The translations under genes were made by a program, and so were the position numbers. Below the pieces are notes generated by a model. It saw only the letters and a list, made by a program, of their open reading frames with translations. It did no database searches and was not told the DNA's origin. From Paguma larvata (lineage: Eukaryota > Chordata > Mammalia > Carnivora > Viverridae): a stretch of 64,000 nt of DNA. Positions 10,420-22,800 of the stretch are shown here, in pieces. The stretch lies in the NCBI GenBank assembly GCA_030068075.1, contig CM057826.1, positions 116,894,746 to 116,958,745 of the forward strand, read 5' to 3'. Each line of letters opens with the position of its first letter. The first letter of the stretch is position 1.

Positions 10420-11480
10420 CACTTTAATCAATGTGTATACAGGGCTGGTATAGGCAAAGTTTTGGATTTATGAATAGTAGGGATTTTAGAAGCATGTATA
10501 TTAAAGTGTGAGAAGGTCAGGGAGTTAAGGGTGTATCAAATGGAACGATTATAATAACTAGCCATGAGCTTTTAGTTGGATAAGGTGAAGTAAGGATATG
10601 GGGGTGGTAGAGATGATGAAAAGTGGCAGGACTAATGGATTTTAAGTATTGGAACGGTGAAGTTATTTTTGAAGTTAGGGTCCTAGAGGGAGTAAGCTGG
10701 AAAAACTGGAGGGGGTAGCCGGAGACCGTTGGATGCTCAAAATGGCTAACAGAGAAGTTGCAGGTGTTGATAACATCAAGTCTATATCTCACTTGGGATG
10801 GAAGTAAGTGGCTGAGTTGGGTAGAGTACTGGCTAACTACAGGGGAGAAGGTCAAGGCATGGAGAGGCTGTTGGAAGATCCACCTATCTGGATATTGATG
10901 TTACCAAGAATTATGACTGCATTAACCCTGGAGAGGATGATGAACAATCAGCAGTTAAAACCTTCGAGAAATGAGGATGAGTGCCATGGGGTCAGTAGAT
11001 GGCCGCCGCAAGAAGAGGTGGTAGGTGGAAAAATTCCATGCCATGAGATTCCAAGCTGAATGTTGTTAAGCAAAAGGGAGGCAGAGTGACGTGAAAGTGG
11101 CACCAAGGAGCAGGGAAAGAATTTCTTCTTACTAGGCCAGTAGTATTAGGGCTCAATAGAAACCGCAGCTACCTTTTGAGAAAAATAAATAGAAGTAACG
11201 TCTTCAGGGAGAGCCAGATTGTTGTTAGAAGGTGAATTTTCAGAAAAAAGGGCTGAGGATATAGGGGATTTTGCTGACTGACCAGAAGGCACGGTGAAAG
11301 ACAAGAAATCCACAGAACAATATGGGAGTTACTCTCTGGGGGAAAAGAGTTAATGGGGGAGTTCTGAACATCTGGAAACTGACAGAAACTGTAAAGTTAA
11401 TCTGATGGTCGCAAGGGCAGATACTGTTGGTGAGGCCATGGCACAATGGTGAAGTATGTTAGGAGGTGGGGGGCTGGGGG
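10420..11480. other. Old, unclassified repeat-like spacer
   Basis: Purine-rich, frame-broken sequence that reads like an ancient interspersed repeat (perhaps antisense L2), but I cannot assign it. It contains a 23-bp inverted match to 9759-9781. No gene is supported through to 12750. Confidence 0.35.
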
Positions 11481-12755
11481 GATCTCCTCAGAAACATTCA
11501 GACTTCTTGGGCTCTCATTTCACTAAAACTGGCATCTTCCCTTTAGCACAGGGTTATATAGAGACCCCCTCTGGCCCCTGCCAACACAGGTTTGGAGGCC
11601 AGAGACATGGGGCAGTTGACATGTAATGCCAGGGCTTCCTTCCGCTGCCTTGGACATTATCCACAGCAGGAGCTGGCTTCCTACCCATTCTGAAGACAAA
11701 CCCACCCCTGAAGCCCATGCTTCTCCAAAGATCAGAACATTGGGGCCATAGTGTGCCACCAATGCCGCCAGTTCTTCTCATGTGGGGCAATGGCCTGTGA
11801 CAACCAGAAGGCAACAAGAATGTCTTAAAAGTAGCACTGAGCACAAGAATACTCATGGTTTTGCTAGAGCTGGGAAGGGTACTCCTGAAATATGGAAGTT
11901 CAGTTAGAACTTCCCAGGGGCATTTTTTTTCCTCTTAGTTTAAAACTTGGCTACTTTCTATCACCAAGATCAGAAACACAATGGCCTAATCAGTAACTGT
12001 GGACATTTTGAAACATCCTAATATTTAAAAGGAAATTAAAAGTAAGTCTTGCTTGCTATCAAAGCTAAAAATCACAAACAGACACGCACATTCTGAGTCA
12101 CTGTAATAATTCTCTCGTCTTAGTTCACGGAATCTCTGCAGATTCAATTTGGCATCCAATAACAGTCCATTCTTCTCTGCCACCATGGCCTCTGGGAGCT
12201 GATGAGGAGAAAGATACAGCACCTTAGCTACAGAGAAGAAGAAAGAAGTGCCTTCAGGTGACATTTTGTTTTGGGCAAAGTCTGGAAATGTCAAAGTCTG
12301 TTTTTCTGATCAACCCTAAGCAATACTGGAAAATTTCACCAAGTTATCTTTTCTTACACCAACTTAAGTAGGAGTTAGGGTACCTTAGTTTACCTCTGCT
12401 TCTGTCCCTGATACTTGCAAGTCACAGCTTCTCCATGTATGCCAGTGAAAAATGAAACCGCCCAAAAGTGTCAAAGGAGATTTCGGAGATGGGAAAAGTA
12501 CTCCTCCCAGAAGAGACCTCACTTATGCCGAGAGGACAGAGGCAGATGCCAAATTTAAGGTGGGACCCTGTAAGTAACGTCTATAAAATGAATAGGTTCT
12601 TAGACGAACATGGTGCACCAAGAGGGACGGACAACCTTTTCTAAGTAGCATGCTAAGGTGGCAATAAGGATTTAGTCCACCTGATACCATTTCGCCTAAA
12701 GTCAATTCTCCTGATGCCAATTGACCTAATTAATTTGGCTAAAATTAGCATTTTC

Positions 12756-12890
12756 TAGAGCAGTGGTTCTTAATCTTGGATATGAAGTAGGTAACTCTGA
12801 CCTGGGGAAATTTTTAAAAAGTCATGTCCAGTTCACAACCCCAGAAATTCTGATTCTCTTTGGTAGAACTCAGGTATTATCAGATAAACA
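12756..12890 (+). mobile_element. MER5A-like hAT-Charlie DNA transposon
   Basis: Starts 'gagcagtggttcttaatc' (the hAT terminal repeat), followed by 'gacctggggaaattttt' and 'ccagaaattctgattct'. Confidence 0.7.
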
Positions 12891-13555
12891 AGTAATACAG
12901 ACAAAACAAGTAATACTTTAGTATAAGTATGTCCCAAATATTACATGGGACATATTGCATGATACATACTTATTCTAAGAAATTATTCATTATTTACCTA
13001 AAATTTAAGTTTAACTGGCTGTTCTCTATTTTTATTTGCTAAATGTGGCAACTCTACCTGTAACTCTAGTTTTAGCCAGGATTGGCTCCAGTTATGTTAA
13101 TCAGGTAGATTGGACTGGGTTTATTTAATGTTTTCTGATTACATTTGCATCTTTTTACATGTATTTTTCCCATTTCTAGGCAGTTCAAGGATTCATTTTT
13201 CACCGGTTTCTATTTCTTATATTTTTAATATATTAAGCTCCTATTTAATATATTAAACTTCTTTCATAGTCAATTTCTTATATTTTTAATATATTAAGCT
13301 TCATTTGATTCATCCAATTTAACCCTTTTTACTTCCTTTTTAGTATTTCCAGTTGTTTTGTATTCCTTTGTGCATTTACTAGAATTTAATAACATATCAG
13401 ATCCAACAATAGATTTTGCTTTAACACTCCCAAAGGGGAAAGTGGGGATATAAATAAAACAGAATTGGCACGATGATGGTAACTGTTCAAAGCTGGATGA
13501 TGGGCACACGAGGGTTCATTGTGCAATTCGTCCTAATTTATGTAATTGAAACTTT

Positions 13556-13664
13556 AAGATTTTTTATTTTCTGATGTAATCTTTACCCCTAACATGGGGC
13601 TTGAACTCATGACCCCAATATCAAAAGTCACACGCTCTACCGACTAAGCCAGCCAGGTGCGCCC
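13556..13664 (-). mobile_element. Short-form CanSINE
   Basis: 'aagattttttattttctgat', 'aacatggggcttgaactcatg', ending 'gccagccaggtgcgccc'. It is surrounded by AT-rich spacer (12890-14090) without genes. Confidence 0.85.
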
Positions 13665-14097
13665 GTATGTAATTGAAGATTTTGAAACAGTTTTTAAATT
13701 AAAAAAAAAAAAGAAACACAGTAAATAGATGAAATAGACACTTCAGACAGGCATTCAGACACCGTTCAGTATTCCAAGTAGCAAAGTAATCCTAATTCAT
13801 GATATATTAATAACCAAAAAATAAATAAATGAAAACAAGTCTCTCTTTCACACTTGTCTGCAGCCAAGTTCTCCTTAAAGACAACCCACTGATGTCAAAT
13901 CTTTGTGTCTCTTTCGAGGGGAATGTTCTATACATATGCCAGTATATACACACAGGCACGTATATATTACAAAATGGTAATTTAATCCATTTACTGATCT
14001 TAGTTTTTATTTTTTAAATTTTTCTAAGTTTATTTATTTTGAGGTAGAATTAAATTATAGAATTAATTATATTAGGAATTAAAACAGAGTTTAAAAA

Positions 14098-14289
14098 AAT
14101 GTTTATATTTATTTATTCTGAGAGACAGAGAGAACAGGGAAGGGTCAGAATGGGAGGGAGAGAGAGAATCCCAAGCAGGTTCCACACTGCCAGTGCAGAG
14201 CCCAAAGTGGGCCCTGAACAAACCGTGAGATCATGACTTGAGCCTAAACTAAGTCACACACTTAACCAACTGAGCTACCCAGGCATGCC
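14098..14289 (-). mobile_element. CanSINE
   Basis: Antisense copy with GAGA body, 'cccaagcaggttccacactg' and reversed head 'gagctacccaggcatgcc'. Confidence 0.85.
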
Positions 14290-14523
14290 ACTGCTCTCAG
14301 TTTTTAAAGATCTTTCCATATAAAGCTACCTCTTTATTTACCACCTGCTATTTCGTTGTACGGATCATACGGGCCTTTACTTAAGCAATATCCTATGGGG
14401 GGACGCAGTGAGTTTTTTTTTTAATTTCTGGCCATTATACAATGTTACAATGCATATTCTTTTACAACCATCACTTCACACATGCTCAACTATTGGTATA
14501 TATCTTTAAAATAAGTTCTTTAA

Positions 14524-14718
14524 AATAATTTTAAAAGTGTACTTATTTTGAGAGAAAGAGAACACACACACACTTGAGAGCAGGGGAGGGGAAGAGAGAG
14601 GGAGAGAGAATCCCAAGCAGGCTCCACCAACAGTGCATGATGTCACCAATGGTGAGATCGTGACCTGAGCAGAAACCAAGAGTTGGACACTTAACCAACT
14701 GAGCCACCCAGGTGTCCC
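14524..14718 (-). mobile_element. CanSINE
   Basis: Antisense copy with a short internal deletion around 14630-14650; ends 'gagccacccaggtgtccc'. Confidence 0.85.
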
Positions 14719-15608
14719 TAAACCAAATTTCTAAGTGTAACTGTCAGGTCGGTATTTTTAAAAATTATAGTAATAACAGTCCCATTGCTCTTTCCAATTT
14801 ATATCCCATTAGCAATATGTCTGAGCTCAAATTACTCTCAAAAGCAAAGCCTGAGACAAGAGTTCATACACAAGTAATTAGTTTGGAGATGATGCAAAGC
14901 ACCAGGAAAAGGGAGAGACAGAATAGCCCCTGTGAGCAGCTGAGATTCCAGCCAGCCAGAACCTTAAACAGGGGGTAGCCTCTTGTAACCGTTCACCCAA
15001 GGATCACCTGGGAAAAACATTTGTTTCTCGTCGCTCATTGGTTGAAGGTTGACCCAGAGGTGTTAAGTCCCATACTTCCATGTAAACCTGTACCTTCAAG
15101 GACCAGAGTCCCTTGATAAGACCTCAGAAAAGAAAGCCAAAGACTTAAATGAGTGCTTGAGGCAGGACCCTGACAGCAGAAATGAGTCTAAGCCCACGGA
15201 AGATTTTGTTTACAGCAGCAACAGGCAGGATCAGGGGTGAAGTTTAGAGGACACGAGGGAAGGCACAAGCAAGTATCTGAAAGATGGCAAATGAGAACAC
15301 CTGGTGAATTGCACACTTGCTAAGGCACTGTGGTGTTAAACTTTGTAACCATTTCCAATGGATGGATGAAAAAAGTTTATCTCAAAGGAGTTTTGTTTTG
15401 AATTTGCTTGAACCATATGTTTGAAACATCTGTATGTATTTTCATTTCTGTGAAATGTCCCTTGTATATTGTTCTATTGGTTTTGAGGACTTTTCTCAAT
15501 CTGTGGAAGTTACTTCTGTGTAAAGAAATTAGCTCTTATCTGCGATGTATTTTACGTTTCGATTTTGTTCATGGTGGCTCTGCAATGCCATTTTTAAAAA
15601 TGTGTTTA

Positions 15609-15835
15609 GGGGTGCCTGGGTGGCTCAGTCAGTTGAGCGTCTGACTTCAGTTCAGGTCATGATCTCACGGTCTGTGAGTTCAAGCCCCGCGTCGGGCTCT
15701 GTGCTGACAGCTCAAGCCTGGAGCCTGTTTCAGATTCTGTATCTCCCTCGTCTGTCTGTGCCCCTCCCCCGCTCATGCTCTGTCTGTCTCTCTATCAAAA
15801 AAATAAACATTAAAAAAATTTTTTTAAATAAAAAT
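15609..15835 (+). mobile_element. Felid CanSINE with target-site duplication
   Basis: Full-length sense copy. Direct repeats AAAAATGTGTTTA flank it at 15596-15608 and 15836-15848, giving exact insertion borders. Confidence 0.95.
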
Positions 15836-15939
15836 AAAAATGTGTTTATGAACTATATTTCATCTTCTATCACTTTAGTAATGTCATGCTTATAAAATCT
15901 TGCCCCACTTTGGGATTATTTATAAAAATTCATCCATTT

Positions 15940-16097
15940 AGTGGCTCAATTGGTTGAGCATCAGACTTCAGCTCAGGTCATGAGCTCTCATGGTTCATGA
16001 GTTCGAGCCCCATATGCGGCTCACTGCTCTCACCTGTCAGCACCAAGCTTGCTTCGGATCCTCTGTCTCCCTCTCTCTCTGCCCTTCCCCCACTTAT

Positions 16098-16135
<38 letters not shown>

Positions 16136-16181
16136 CCCTTTCTCAAAAAAAAGATAAGACATTAAAAAAAATTTTAAGTAG
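15940..16181 (+). mobile_element. CanSINE, 5'-truncated, with target-site duplication
   Basis: Begins at the 'gtggctcaattgg' position, missing roughly the first 11 bases of the head. The 13-bp direct repeat AATTCATCCATTT is perfect (15927-15939 and 16182-16194). The body contains a (TC)n expansion at about 16100-16135. Confidence 0.93.
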
Positions 16182-16534
16182 AATTCATCCATTTTGTGGC
16201 AGAGGCTATAGATGGTCTCCTTAGACAAAGAAGCCTGTGTTTTAGTGGGTCACACACAGACCTGCACCTAGTTTTGACCAGGTGATTTTTTTTTTTTTTT
16301 TTTGCCAGGGAAATGAAACAGAAATGTTGGGCGGGACTTGTGGAAAACCATGAAAAGACATCCCTTCCTTCCTGTTCCTGAAATGGCTGGCAATCTAACA
16401 TCCATACTGAATCACGGCAGACCTTGACAATAATGAAGTCTCACGGTAAGGCTCTCCGACTAGAAGACATGACCCCCGGTCCCTAATGTTATAGTAAGTT
16501 TACCCTATCAGCATGGACTATCTCCAGACTTTTT

Positions 16535-16738
16535 TTTTTTTTTAATGTTTATTTACTTTTGACAGAGAGACAGTGTGAGCAGGAGAGGGACAGAGAAAGA
16601 GGGAGACACAGAATCCGAAGCAGGCTCCAGCCCCTGAGCCGTCAGCACAGAGCCCAACGCGGGGCTCAAACTCACAGACCAGAAGTTCATGAGCTGAGCC
16701 GAAGTCGGTGCTTAACCAGCTAAGCCACCCAGGCGCCC
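16535..16738 (-). mobile_element. Felid CanSINE with target-site duplication
   Basis: Antisense full-length copy; CCAGACTTTTT repeats at 16524-16534 and 16739-16749. Confidence 0.95.
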
Positions 16739-17469
16739 CCAGACTTTTTATGGGAGAGATAGTACAAACAAAGCAGAGGGGAGATGGAAGTTCTGTTAAT
16801 ACACATTTCCTAGTCTTTTAATAAGTCTAAGATCCACACCTAAAGGTTCCAGGTCTGCCACTTGGGGAGTCAGTCAGACTTCTGTCAGTGTGGGCAGAGA
16901 ACAGGAACAAGGGCATGTGGGCTCCTTTTGAGGCAAATGGAAGACAAAATCTTGCATGTTCTGGTTTGGTCTTAGGGTCACTCTGAAGACTGAAAGGAAG
17001 AAGTCTAGAAGAAAGGCAGTTGGCCCACTGTACTCCACTGTTTCTAAGCGCCCGATTCAGCAAACCTCCGGGGACACAGGCCTAATGCATCCTCCCACTG
17101 AAACGGCAAGTCTGCCTTTATTATGGTAATTATCTATGGCACAAATATATGGACTAAATATCGATTCTGAGATCACACACTGAAATCTATCTCACATATC
17201 TACTGGGCCAAATAACGCCATCAATTTTTCACGGAGTTTTAAAGCCAAATTTCCTGCTTGAAAACTTAAAGGCATCTTGTACCAGGTAAATATTTCACAC
17301 CTGCTCTGTGCTGATCTATCCACGCTTGTGGCTGGACAGGCCCGTGTGGTTCTTAGGAATGACGCTCCCAGCAACAGCCATAAGGAAACTCTGGGGGGGA
17401 AACAAAGCTTGAGTACTTACAGGTCACGAAAGTTATGTGGCAGAGCTGAGGCCAACGGCAGGGTTGCTG

Positions 17470-17560
17470 TGTAGACAGCGAGGGCGCGTCCCCGCGGGCG
17501 TTTGCGTGCGCGCACTCGCGGCCGGGGTTCTGCTTTTATTGGCGGCAAGGGTCTCGTGGC
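17470..17560. promoter_or_regulatory. Small CpG-dense patch with NRF1-like and CCAAT motifs
   Basis: About 90 bp with many CpGs in an otherwise CpG-poor region, including GCGTGCGCGCAC (NRF1-like). Two ATTGG (inverted CCAAT) boxes follow at about 17538 and 17571. It could be a small orphan promoter or a methylation-free patch. No transcript or ORF of note is attached. Confidence 0.4.
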
Positions 17561-17618
17561 CTCACTCTTTATTGGTGAATTTAAAACATAAGAGTGGGAA
17601 TTTAAAGTGTAGGGAGAG

Positions 17619-17823
17619 GGGCACCTGGGTGGCTCAGTCGGTTAAGCGTGAGACTTCGGCTCAGGTCGTGATCTCACAGCTCGGGAGTTCGAGTCACCTT
17701 TGGGGCTATGTGCTGACAGCTCAGAGCCTGGAGCCTCCCTCTGTGTACGACCTCTCTCTCTCTGCCCCTCCCCCACTCGCGCTGTGTCTCCCTCTGTCTC
17801 TCAAAAATAAATATTAAAAAATT
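17619..17823 (+). mobile_element. Felid CanSINE with target-site duplication
   Basis: Sense full-length copy; flanking repeat AAAGTGTAGGGAGAG (17604-17618) and AAAGTGTGGGGAGAG (17824-17838), one mismatch. Confidence 0.95.
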
Positions 17824-18189
17824 AAAGTGTGGGGAGAGGAAAAAAGCTACCAGAAGGGTCAGGGATAGAAATCAACCAAGATGAGTGGGGGGCGGCACTG
17901 CCCCTTGAAATAAGCATCTTTGAGGTGGCTGCCTGCTAAAGGGATGCCGCAGCAATCAAAACTGAAGTCAGGCAATTGCATTACAAAAAGAAAAGCCAAT
18001 TATCACTTAGCTTACACTACAACCCTGTCAGATCAATTAAATTATAATCTTCTGATAGAAAAAAATGTGCAACACTGTGGTAATCAAAGCGTACAAATTA
18101 AACCATAGCGCTTTGCTTATCTTATTTTCGAAGATGAAAATGACTGATAATATCCATTAGGCAAGGTGTCGAAATTCTCACCAGCTGAC

Positions 18190-18540
18190 TGTCGGAGGAT
18201 ACTGTATTTCCGGGGGGCCAGTTTTGTAGTATGTATAAAAGGTTTAATGTACATATTGTTTTACTTAGTAATTCTGCTTTGTGGAACCTATTTTGCAGGA
18301 ATATTGGACTAATGTGCCAAACGTGGTAAGAGTGTTCATTGGAGCGCTGTTTACAGTGGTAAAAATACACAAAACCTTTAATATCTATTAACAGGCACTG
18401 GTTAAACAGATTATGGTATAACCATGGCAAGAAATATGTGCAAATGATTCAAAGAGATTTATATTTATATGGGGAAAAGCAAGTTACAGAAAGTAAGACT
18501 AGTTTGATCCTTTAAAAAATATATATGTATTTACAGAAAA
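18190..18540 (+). mobile_element. Ancient LINE-1/HAL1-like fragment
   Basis: 'gtttacagtggtaaaaatac', 'aggcactggttaaacagat' and 'gaaatatgtgcaaatgattc' are typical of old L1 3' regions. Diverged. Confidence 0.5.
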
Positions 18541-19055
18541 ATGCACCTTCTCTCTCCTGACGCTCCCTTATATGTAAAGGGGACTCAGAGTCACACTCTT
18601 AGCTTTTCTATGCCCCTTGTTCCCTCTGCCTCATGGGATTGGAGTGACTTACTTGAATGGCAATGTGGGAAAGAATAAACCATTAATACTTGACTTCACT
18701 CTGCCCCTTTGCCTCTTGGAAACGAACTGCCGGCTGTGAATACTGGTTCTCTTCTGCTCCTCCGCGCGGTCCTTCCTGCCTGGTGCTGGGCTGGAAGCCC
18801 TGAAAATATGGGGTTCAGTTAGTCCCTAAATTTGGCGCTCACACTAATTTACCTCCTCTAACGCATCTGTATCGTTAAGGAAAGTAGCACTCAGGCTTTC
18901 TTATTGCCATTCATGTGTTTATCAATTTCTTCATTACTCTGGGCAAGGAAGAAGGATGCTGTTTATTGGGTCCTTCAAGCACCCAGTTATAGATGCATTG
19001 AAAAAGGCATGGAAGAGTAGCTTTGGTGGTACCTCTTTGTAGACACTTCACTTGT

Positions 19056-19286
19056 GGGGCCCCTGGGTGGCTCAGTGGGTTCAGCGTCTGACTCTTGATT
19101 TCGGCTCAGGTCATGATCTCTCAGTTCAGAAGATAGAGCCCCTTGTCAGTTAAGGGAGCTTGGAGAAGCTGACAGGCACAGCCTGCTTGGGATTTTCTCT
19201 CTATCTTCCTTTCTCTCTCTGCCCCGGCCCCACTTGTGTGCTCTCTCTCTCTCAAAGTAAATAAATAAACTAAAAAAAAAAAAATA
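19056..19286 (+). mobile_element. CanSINE
   Basis: Sense copy with GGGGCCCCTGGGTGGCTCAG head, CT tract and A-rich tail. Confidence 0.9.
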
Positions 19287-19331
19287 CTGCTACTCTCCAA
19301 GATCTGGGCTTCTGTATATTTTATTTTTAAG

Positions 19332-19369
19332 ATGTGTGTGTGTGTATGTGTGTGTGTGTGTGTGTGTAA
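19332..19369. repeat. (TG)n microsatellite
   Basis: Imperfect TG repeat just past a SINE tail. The following 19370-20000 is unrecognised spacer. Confidence 0.9.
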
Positions 19370-20002
19370 AATTTTGTATTATTTTTACTTTCTCTTTAAA
19401 AGAAATCAATATTGATATTTCCATTTTGAATAAGAAAAGAAATAGCAATGACACACGACTCTCTATATAACATAAACAGGGCCTCCTTAAATTATACTGT
19501 TTATGGCTGTTAAGGATATCATGAAACAGGTACTGTTATTCCCTCCTGGTGGTCTCTGGTCTTGCAGTTCCTAGTAATAGAAGAATGACTTTTCTTTTGT
19601 CATTTACTGGCTGGGATCTTAAATGAGACATTTCTTTTCCTCCATTTTCTTACTTGGTAAACAAGTTTCCTGTAGGCCCTAACTTTCTAAGATTTTATAC
19701 ACCGACAGTTAGTTTACACTTGAGGAATACCAGCAGTCAACAAGCCTTTAAAGTTGTCTCTAAATGTCTAAATCTCTAAACGGCCCACTGGCCCATAGCT
19801 GACGAGACCACAGTTGGCCACCTGACTCAGAGCAAGTCGATCAGTTTTTCTCTCCGTGAAGAATTTAGAAAGGGAAGGTAGGTGGTTGTGGACCACTAGA
19901 ACCAAGGATAAATACATTTAGAAGCGATGGGGAAAAGGAGAGAAAAACTGCTTTGTAGAGATAGGGAAGAATGATGAAGACTAAGAAAGATAGAGAAGAT
20001 GA

Positions 20003-20065
20003 TATTTTATTTTATTTTATTTTGAGAGAGAGAGAGAAAGCATGCACATGGGAGAGTGGCAGAGG

Positions 20066-20107
<42 letters not shown>

Positions 20108-20229
20108 CTTAAGCAGTCTCCATGCTTATCTCACCGCCAGACACCGGGCTCCATCCCACACCCTGGGATCATGACCTTAGATGAAATCAGGAGTCAGACG
20201 CTCAACCAATTGAGCCACCCAAGTGTCCC
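20003..20229 (-). mobile_element. CanSINE with expanded (AG)n body
   Basis: Antisense copy; the GAGA body has grown to about 40 bp of pure AG (20064-20105). Ends 'gagccacccaagtgtccc'. Confidence 0.9.
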
Positions 20230-21470
20230 AAAAAGATGACGTTAAAAAAAACAACAACAGTTCCGGCTTTCCCGTCTGTGTCCCTTCTAAAGGCCCCGCT
20301 GCATTCCCATTCTTAGTTTCAATGAGACACCCTGTGCCCTTGGAATAAATTGTCCTTTCTAGCTTCATCTAGATGGGATTGGTTTCTTTAACCTGCAATC
20401 AAAAATCTGTTCTACCAGGCATGTCTCTGCCAGCAGACTGGACCTGTCCCACGGCCCCTCCGCCCTATCGTTCCAAATACGTGTGAAGAAAGTTACCGAA
20501 TGCTCCTACATTTCTGTTGTGAGCTCCACCTGCAGAAAACCAGCTCCCCTGTCCTACAGGCATTTCCCGGCTAGAACTAGCACTGCCTGTTCGCGCTCCT
20601 GCTCCAACACGTGCACTACCCGCCTAGGTTCCGGAGCTGGCCCACCGGACCTCTGACTGGGCTCCAAGCTAACTGTGTCATTGTGAGAGGCATGAAAGGA
20701 AGGCCGAAGCTTCTAGACTCCCTGGCTCCCGGTAAATTGGCCGTATGCCTGAGGAAGACAAAGAGCAAAGTGATCTGGAGAGCTACTGCAGTTGAGAAGA
20801 AATGTGTATTTCATCTGGATAATGAATGCTGTAAGCCTTAGAGAATGGAATGAACCGAAGGACTTGGGAGTGTAATTCTTTCTTGAAAGGCTGATATATA
20901 TCAATAATTTAGTGAGCAGGATCTTTCAAAGCTATGAGCCGCTGATTTTGTAACTGAGATTAACACATGAATGGCCACCCTGATTCTGTGGCTGTCTCAG
21001 AATCATTATTGATAAACAATTTATTTTCCTTCAACTGAAACCTGTGCCCCAAGTACTAGGTTCAGATATCTACTTCTCCGCCTAAGATATAACAACCTCG
21101 AAGAAAATTACACTGCTTTCTATGCAGTATTCAACCAGATAATCTTAACATAGCATGGGCCTAACCAAGTATTTGAACTGTCTTCCAGGCTCCCTCTTTC
21201 ATATGTGTGTCTCGATCTGTGATTGGATGAAGAAGAGTCTCTGGATGAAATGGAACTCCCAAGAAATGATTTTAGGTGAGGAAATGAAAACACATTTTTC
21301 TCACTTTGTCTCTCTTATGAATGTCTCTTCTATTTTCATCATTCATCTGTATAAATAGAGCCATAATTTAGTGTCGAGTACCAAAAATGAGCATGTGTTC
21401 AGAGAGAGGACTGTGGTTATTATAGAGGGAGTCACGTAAAGTTCATTAAGTCCCCCTAAATTTCCTCTTT
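20230..21470. other. Unique intergenic spacer
   Basis: No SINE, LINE or gene recognised. Moderately GC-rich around 20400-20700. Confidence 0.5.
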
Positions 21471-21479
21471 GGGATACAC

Positions 21480-21830
21480 CTAAATCAGGTTTTATAAAGC
21501 TCAGGTACCGAATTTATCATTGCACACGAGTGCTGTTTTTTTTCTAGTCGCACAACTCTGGGTTAGCTTAAATGTCCATTAATAAAGGAAAAGGTGAATG
21601 CATTATGACATTATGATCTGGCCATTCTATGAAATTTGTACACGAATTCAAAGAAGTGATTTAGAGTTAACCTGGAGAAATCTCCATGTTATTGTAAGTA
21701 AAAAAAAAAAAAAAAAAGCTTCAGAGTAAGGAGCGTGGTATATCTTTTTTTATTATTTGAAAAAGAAAACAAGTACACTTATGCGTATATGATATACATA
21801 TATCACATAAGTTTGATTTTCTTCTTTTTT
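21480..21830 (+). mobile_element. Ancient LINE-1/HAL1-like fragment
   Basis: 'gttagcttaaatgtccatta' and 'gacattatgatctggccat' resemble old L1 3' text; contains an A-run. Confidence 0.4.
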
Positions 21831-21924
21831 TTAAGATTTTTTTTTTCTACATAATCTCTACACCCAATTACAACCCCAAGATCAAGAGTCACCACGCTAT
21901 GCTGACAGAGCCAGGCAGGAGCCC
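21831..21924 (-). mobile_element. Short-form CanSINE
   Basis: 'ttaagattttttttttctac', 'aaccccaagatcaagagtcac' and 'gagccaggcaggagcccc'. Confidence 0.75.
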
Positions 21925-21961
21925 CTGTAAGTTTAATTTTATACATTTTAACTAACTGGTT

Positions 21962-22047
21962 ATGGCAATAGGGTTGCTATATACCACTCCTAGGCACAAC
22001 TTCAAAGAGAGAAGAGCACCTTGCTCCTTGAATAAAGCCGCCTTCCT

Positions 22048-22093
<46 letters not shown>

Positions 22094-22100
22094 GCGCACA
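21962..22100. repeat. Duplicated unit A with (TG)n and (CG)n
   Basis: About 75 bp of unique-looking sequence followed by (TG)n then alternating CG/CA. A diverged copy occurs at 22689-22800. Confidence 0.7.
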
Positions 22101-22688
22101 CACAAACACATAGAGAAAAATGTGAAAAACCACACTTGCACGTGTGGACGTTGGATTCCTGTGTGAGAGAGAATTGTGCGATTCTTTGGTTTATAAAGAA
22201 GAACATGTATTACTTTTATAATAAAAATTCATTGTCACACACAATTAAATCAAGTTAAGCTAGTGAAAACCAAACTGAAAAATGGGAGCTGTTTAATGAA
22301 GTCTCCTGCCTGTGTATGTCTCAGTTGTCAATTTCTTTAGCCCCGCTCTAAGGCCAGCTGCCGGCTCCGTGGTTGAATTGCTCATGTTCTTTGAGGATTG
22401 ATGATCCCTCAGTCACAGGATAATTGCATAACCTAACAAATTGCCGGGTTTTATGTTTTTCACTAGCTAATCTCCCTTATTTCTTTAGGCAGACGAGACT
22501 CCATGCTATGGAAGTAAACCGAGCCGTCTCTCTCAGAGGAACCGAAGCTCAGAGAGAAACTCAGACTTTTTTTTTTTTTTTTTTTTTGAGGCAAACGGCT
22601 TTTAAGATTTCATGTTTCGGCAGGCATTTCCCCACGGATCAACCCCATGAGAAAATGGGAACCAACAAGCATTTTACCTAACGGTTCT

Positions 22689-22800
22689 GACAGTAGGGTT
22701 GTTCTTGATCACTCTTAGGTGCAACTTCCCAGGAAGGAGAGCACATTGCTCCTTTGCTGAAGCCCACGGAAGGGTCTGTGTGTGTGTGTGTGTGTGTGTC
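22689..22800. repeat. Duplicated unit B with (TG)n
   Basis: Shares with 21969-22040 the blocks 'tagggttg', 'cactc.taggt/cgcaactt', 'gagagcac.ttgctcctt' and 'aagcc', then a TG repeat. An old segmental copy or two members of an unnamed repeat. Confidence 0.65.

Noticed and set aside
11523..11856. Possible processed pseudogene (faint likeness to a COX7A-related protein)
   Set aside because: Only a few residues agree, no frame holds, and no poly(A) tail or target duplication is visible.
15609..15690. tRNA-like heads with internal promoter boxes in the SINEs
   Set aside because: These are SINE-derived tRNA-Lys-like sequences without a complete, foldable tRNA; not tRNA genes.
20063..20105. AG repeat as a possible regulatory GAGA element
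   Set aside because: It is the expanded body of a CanSINE.
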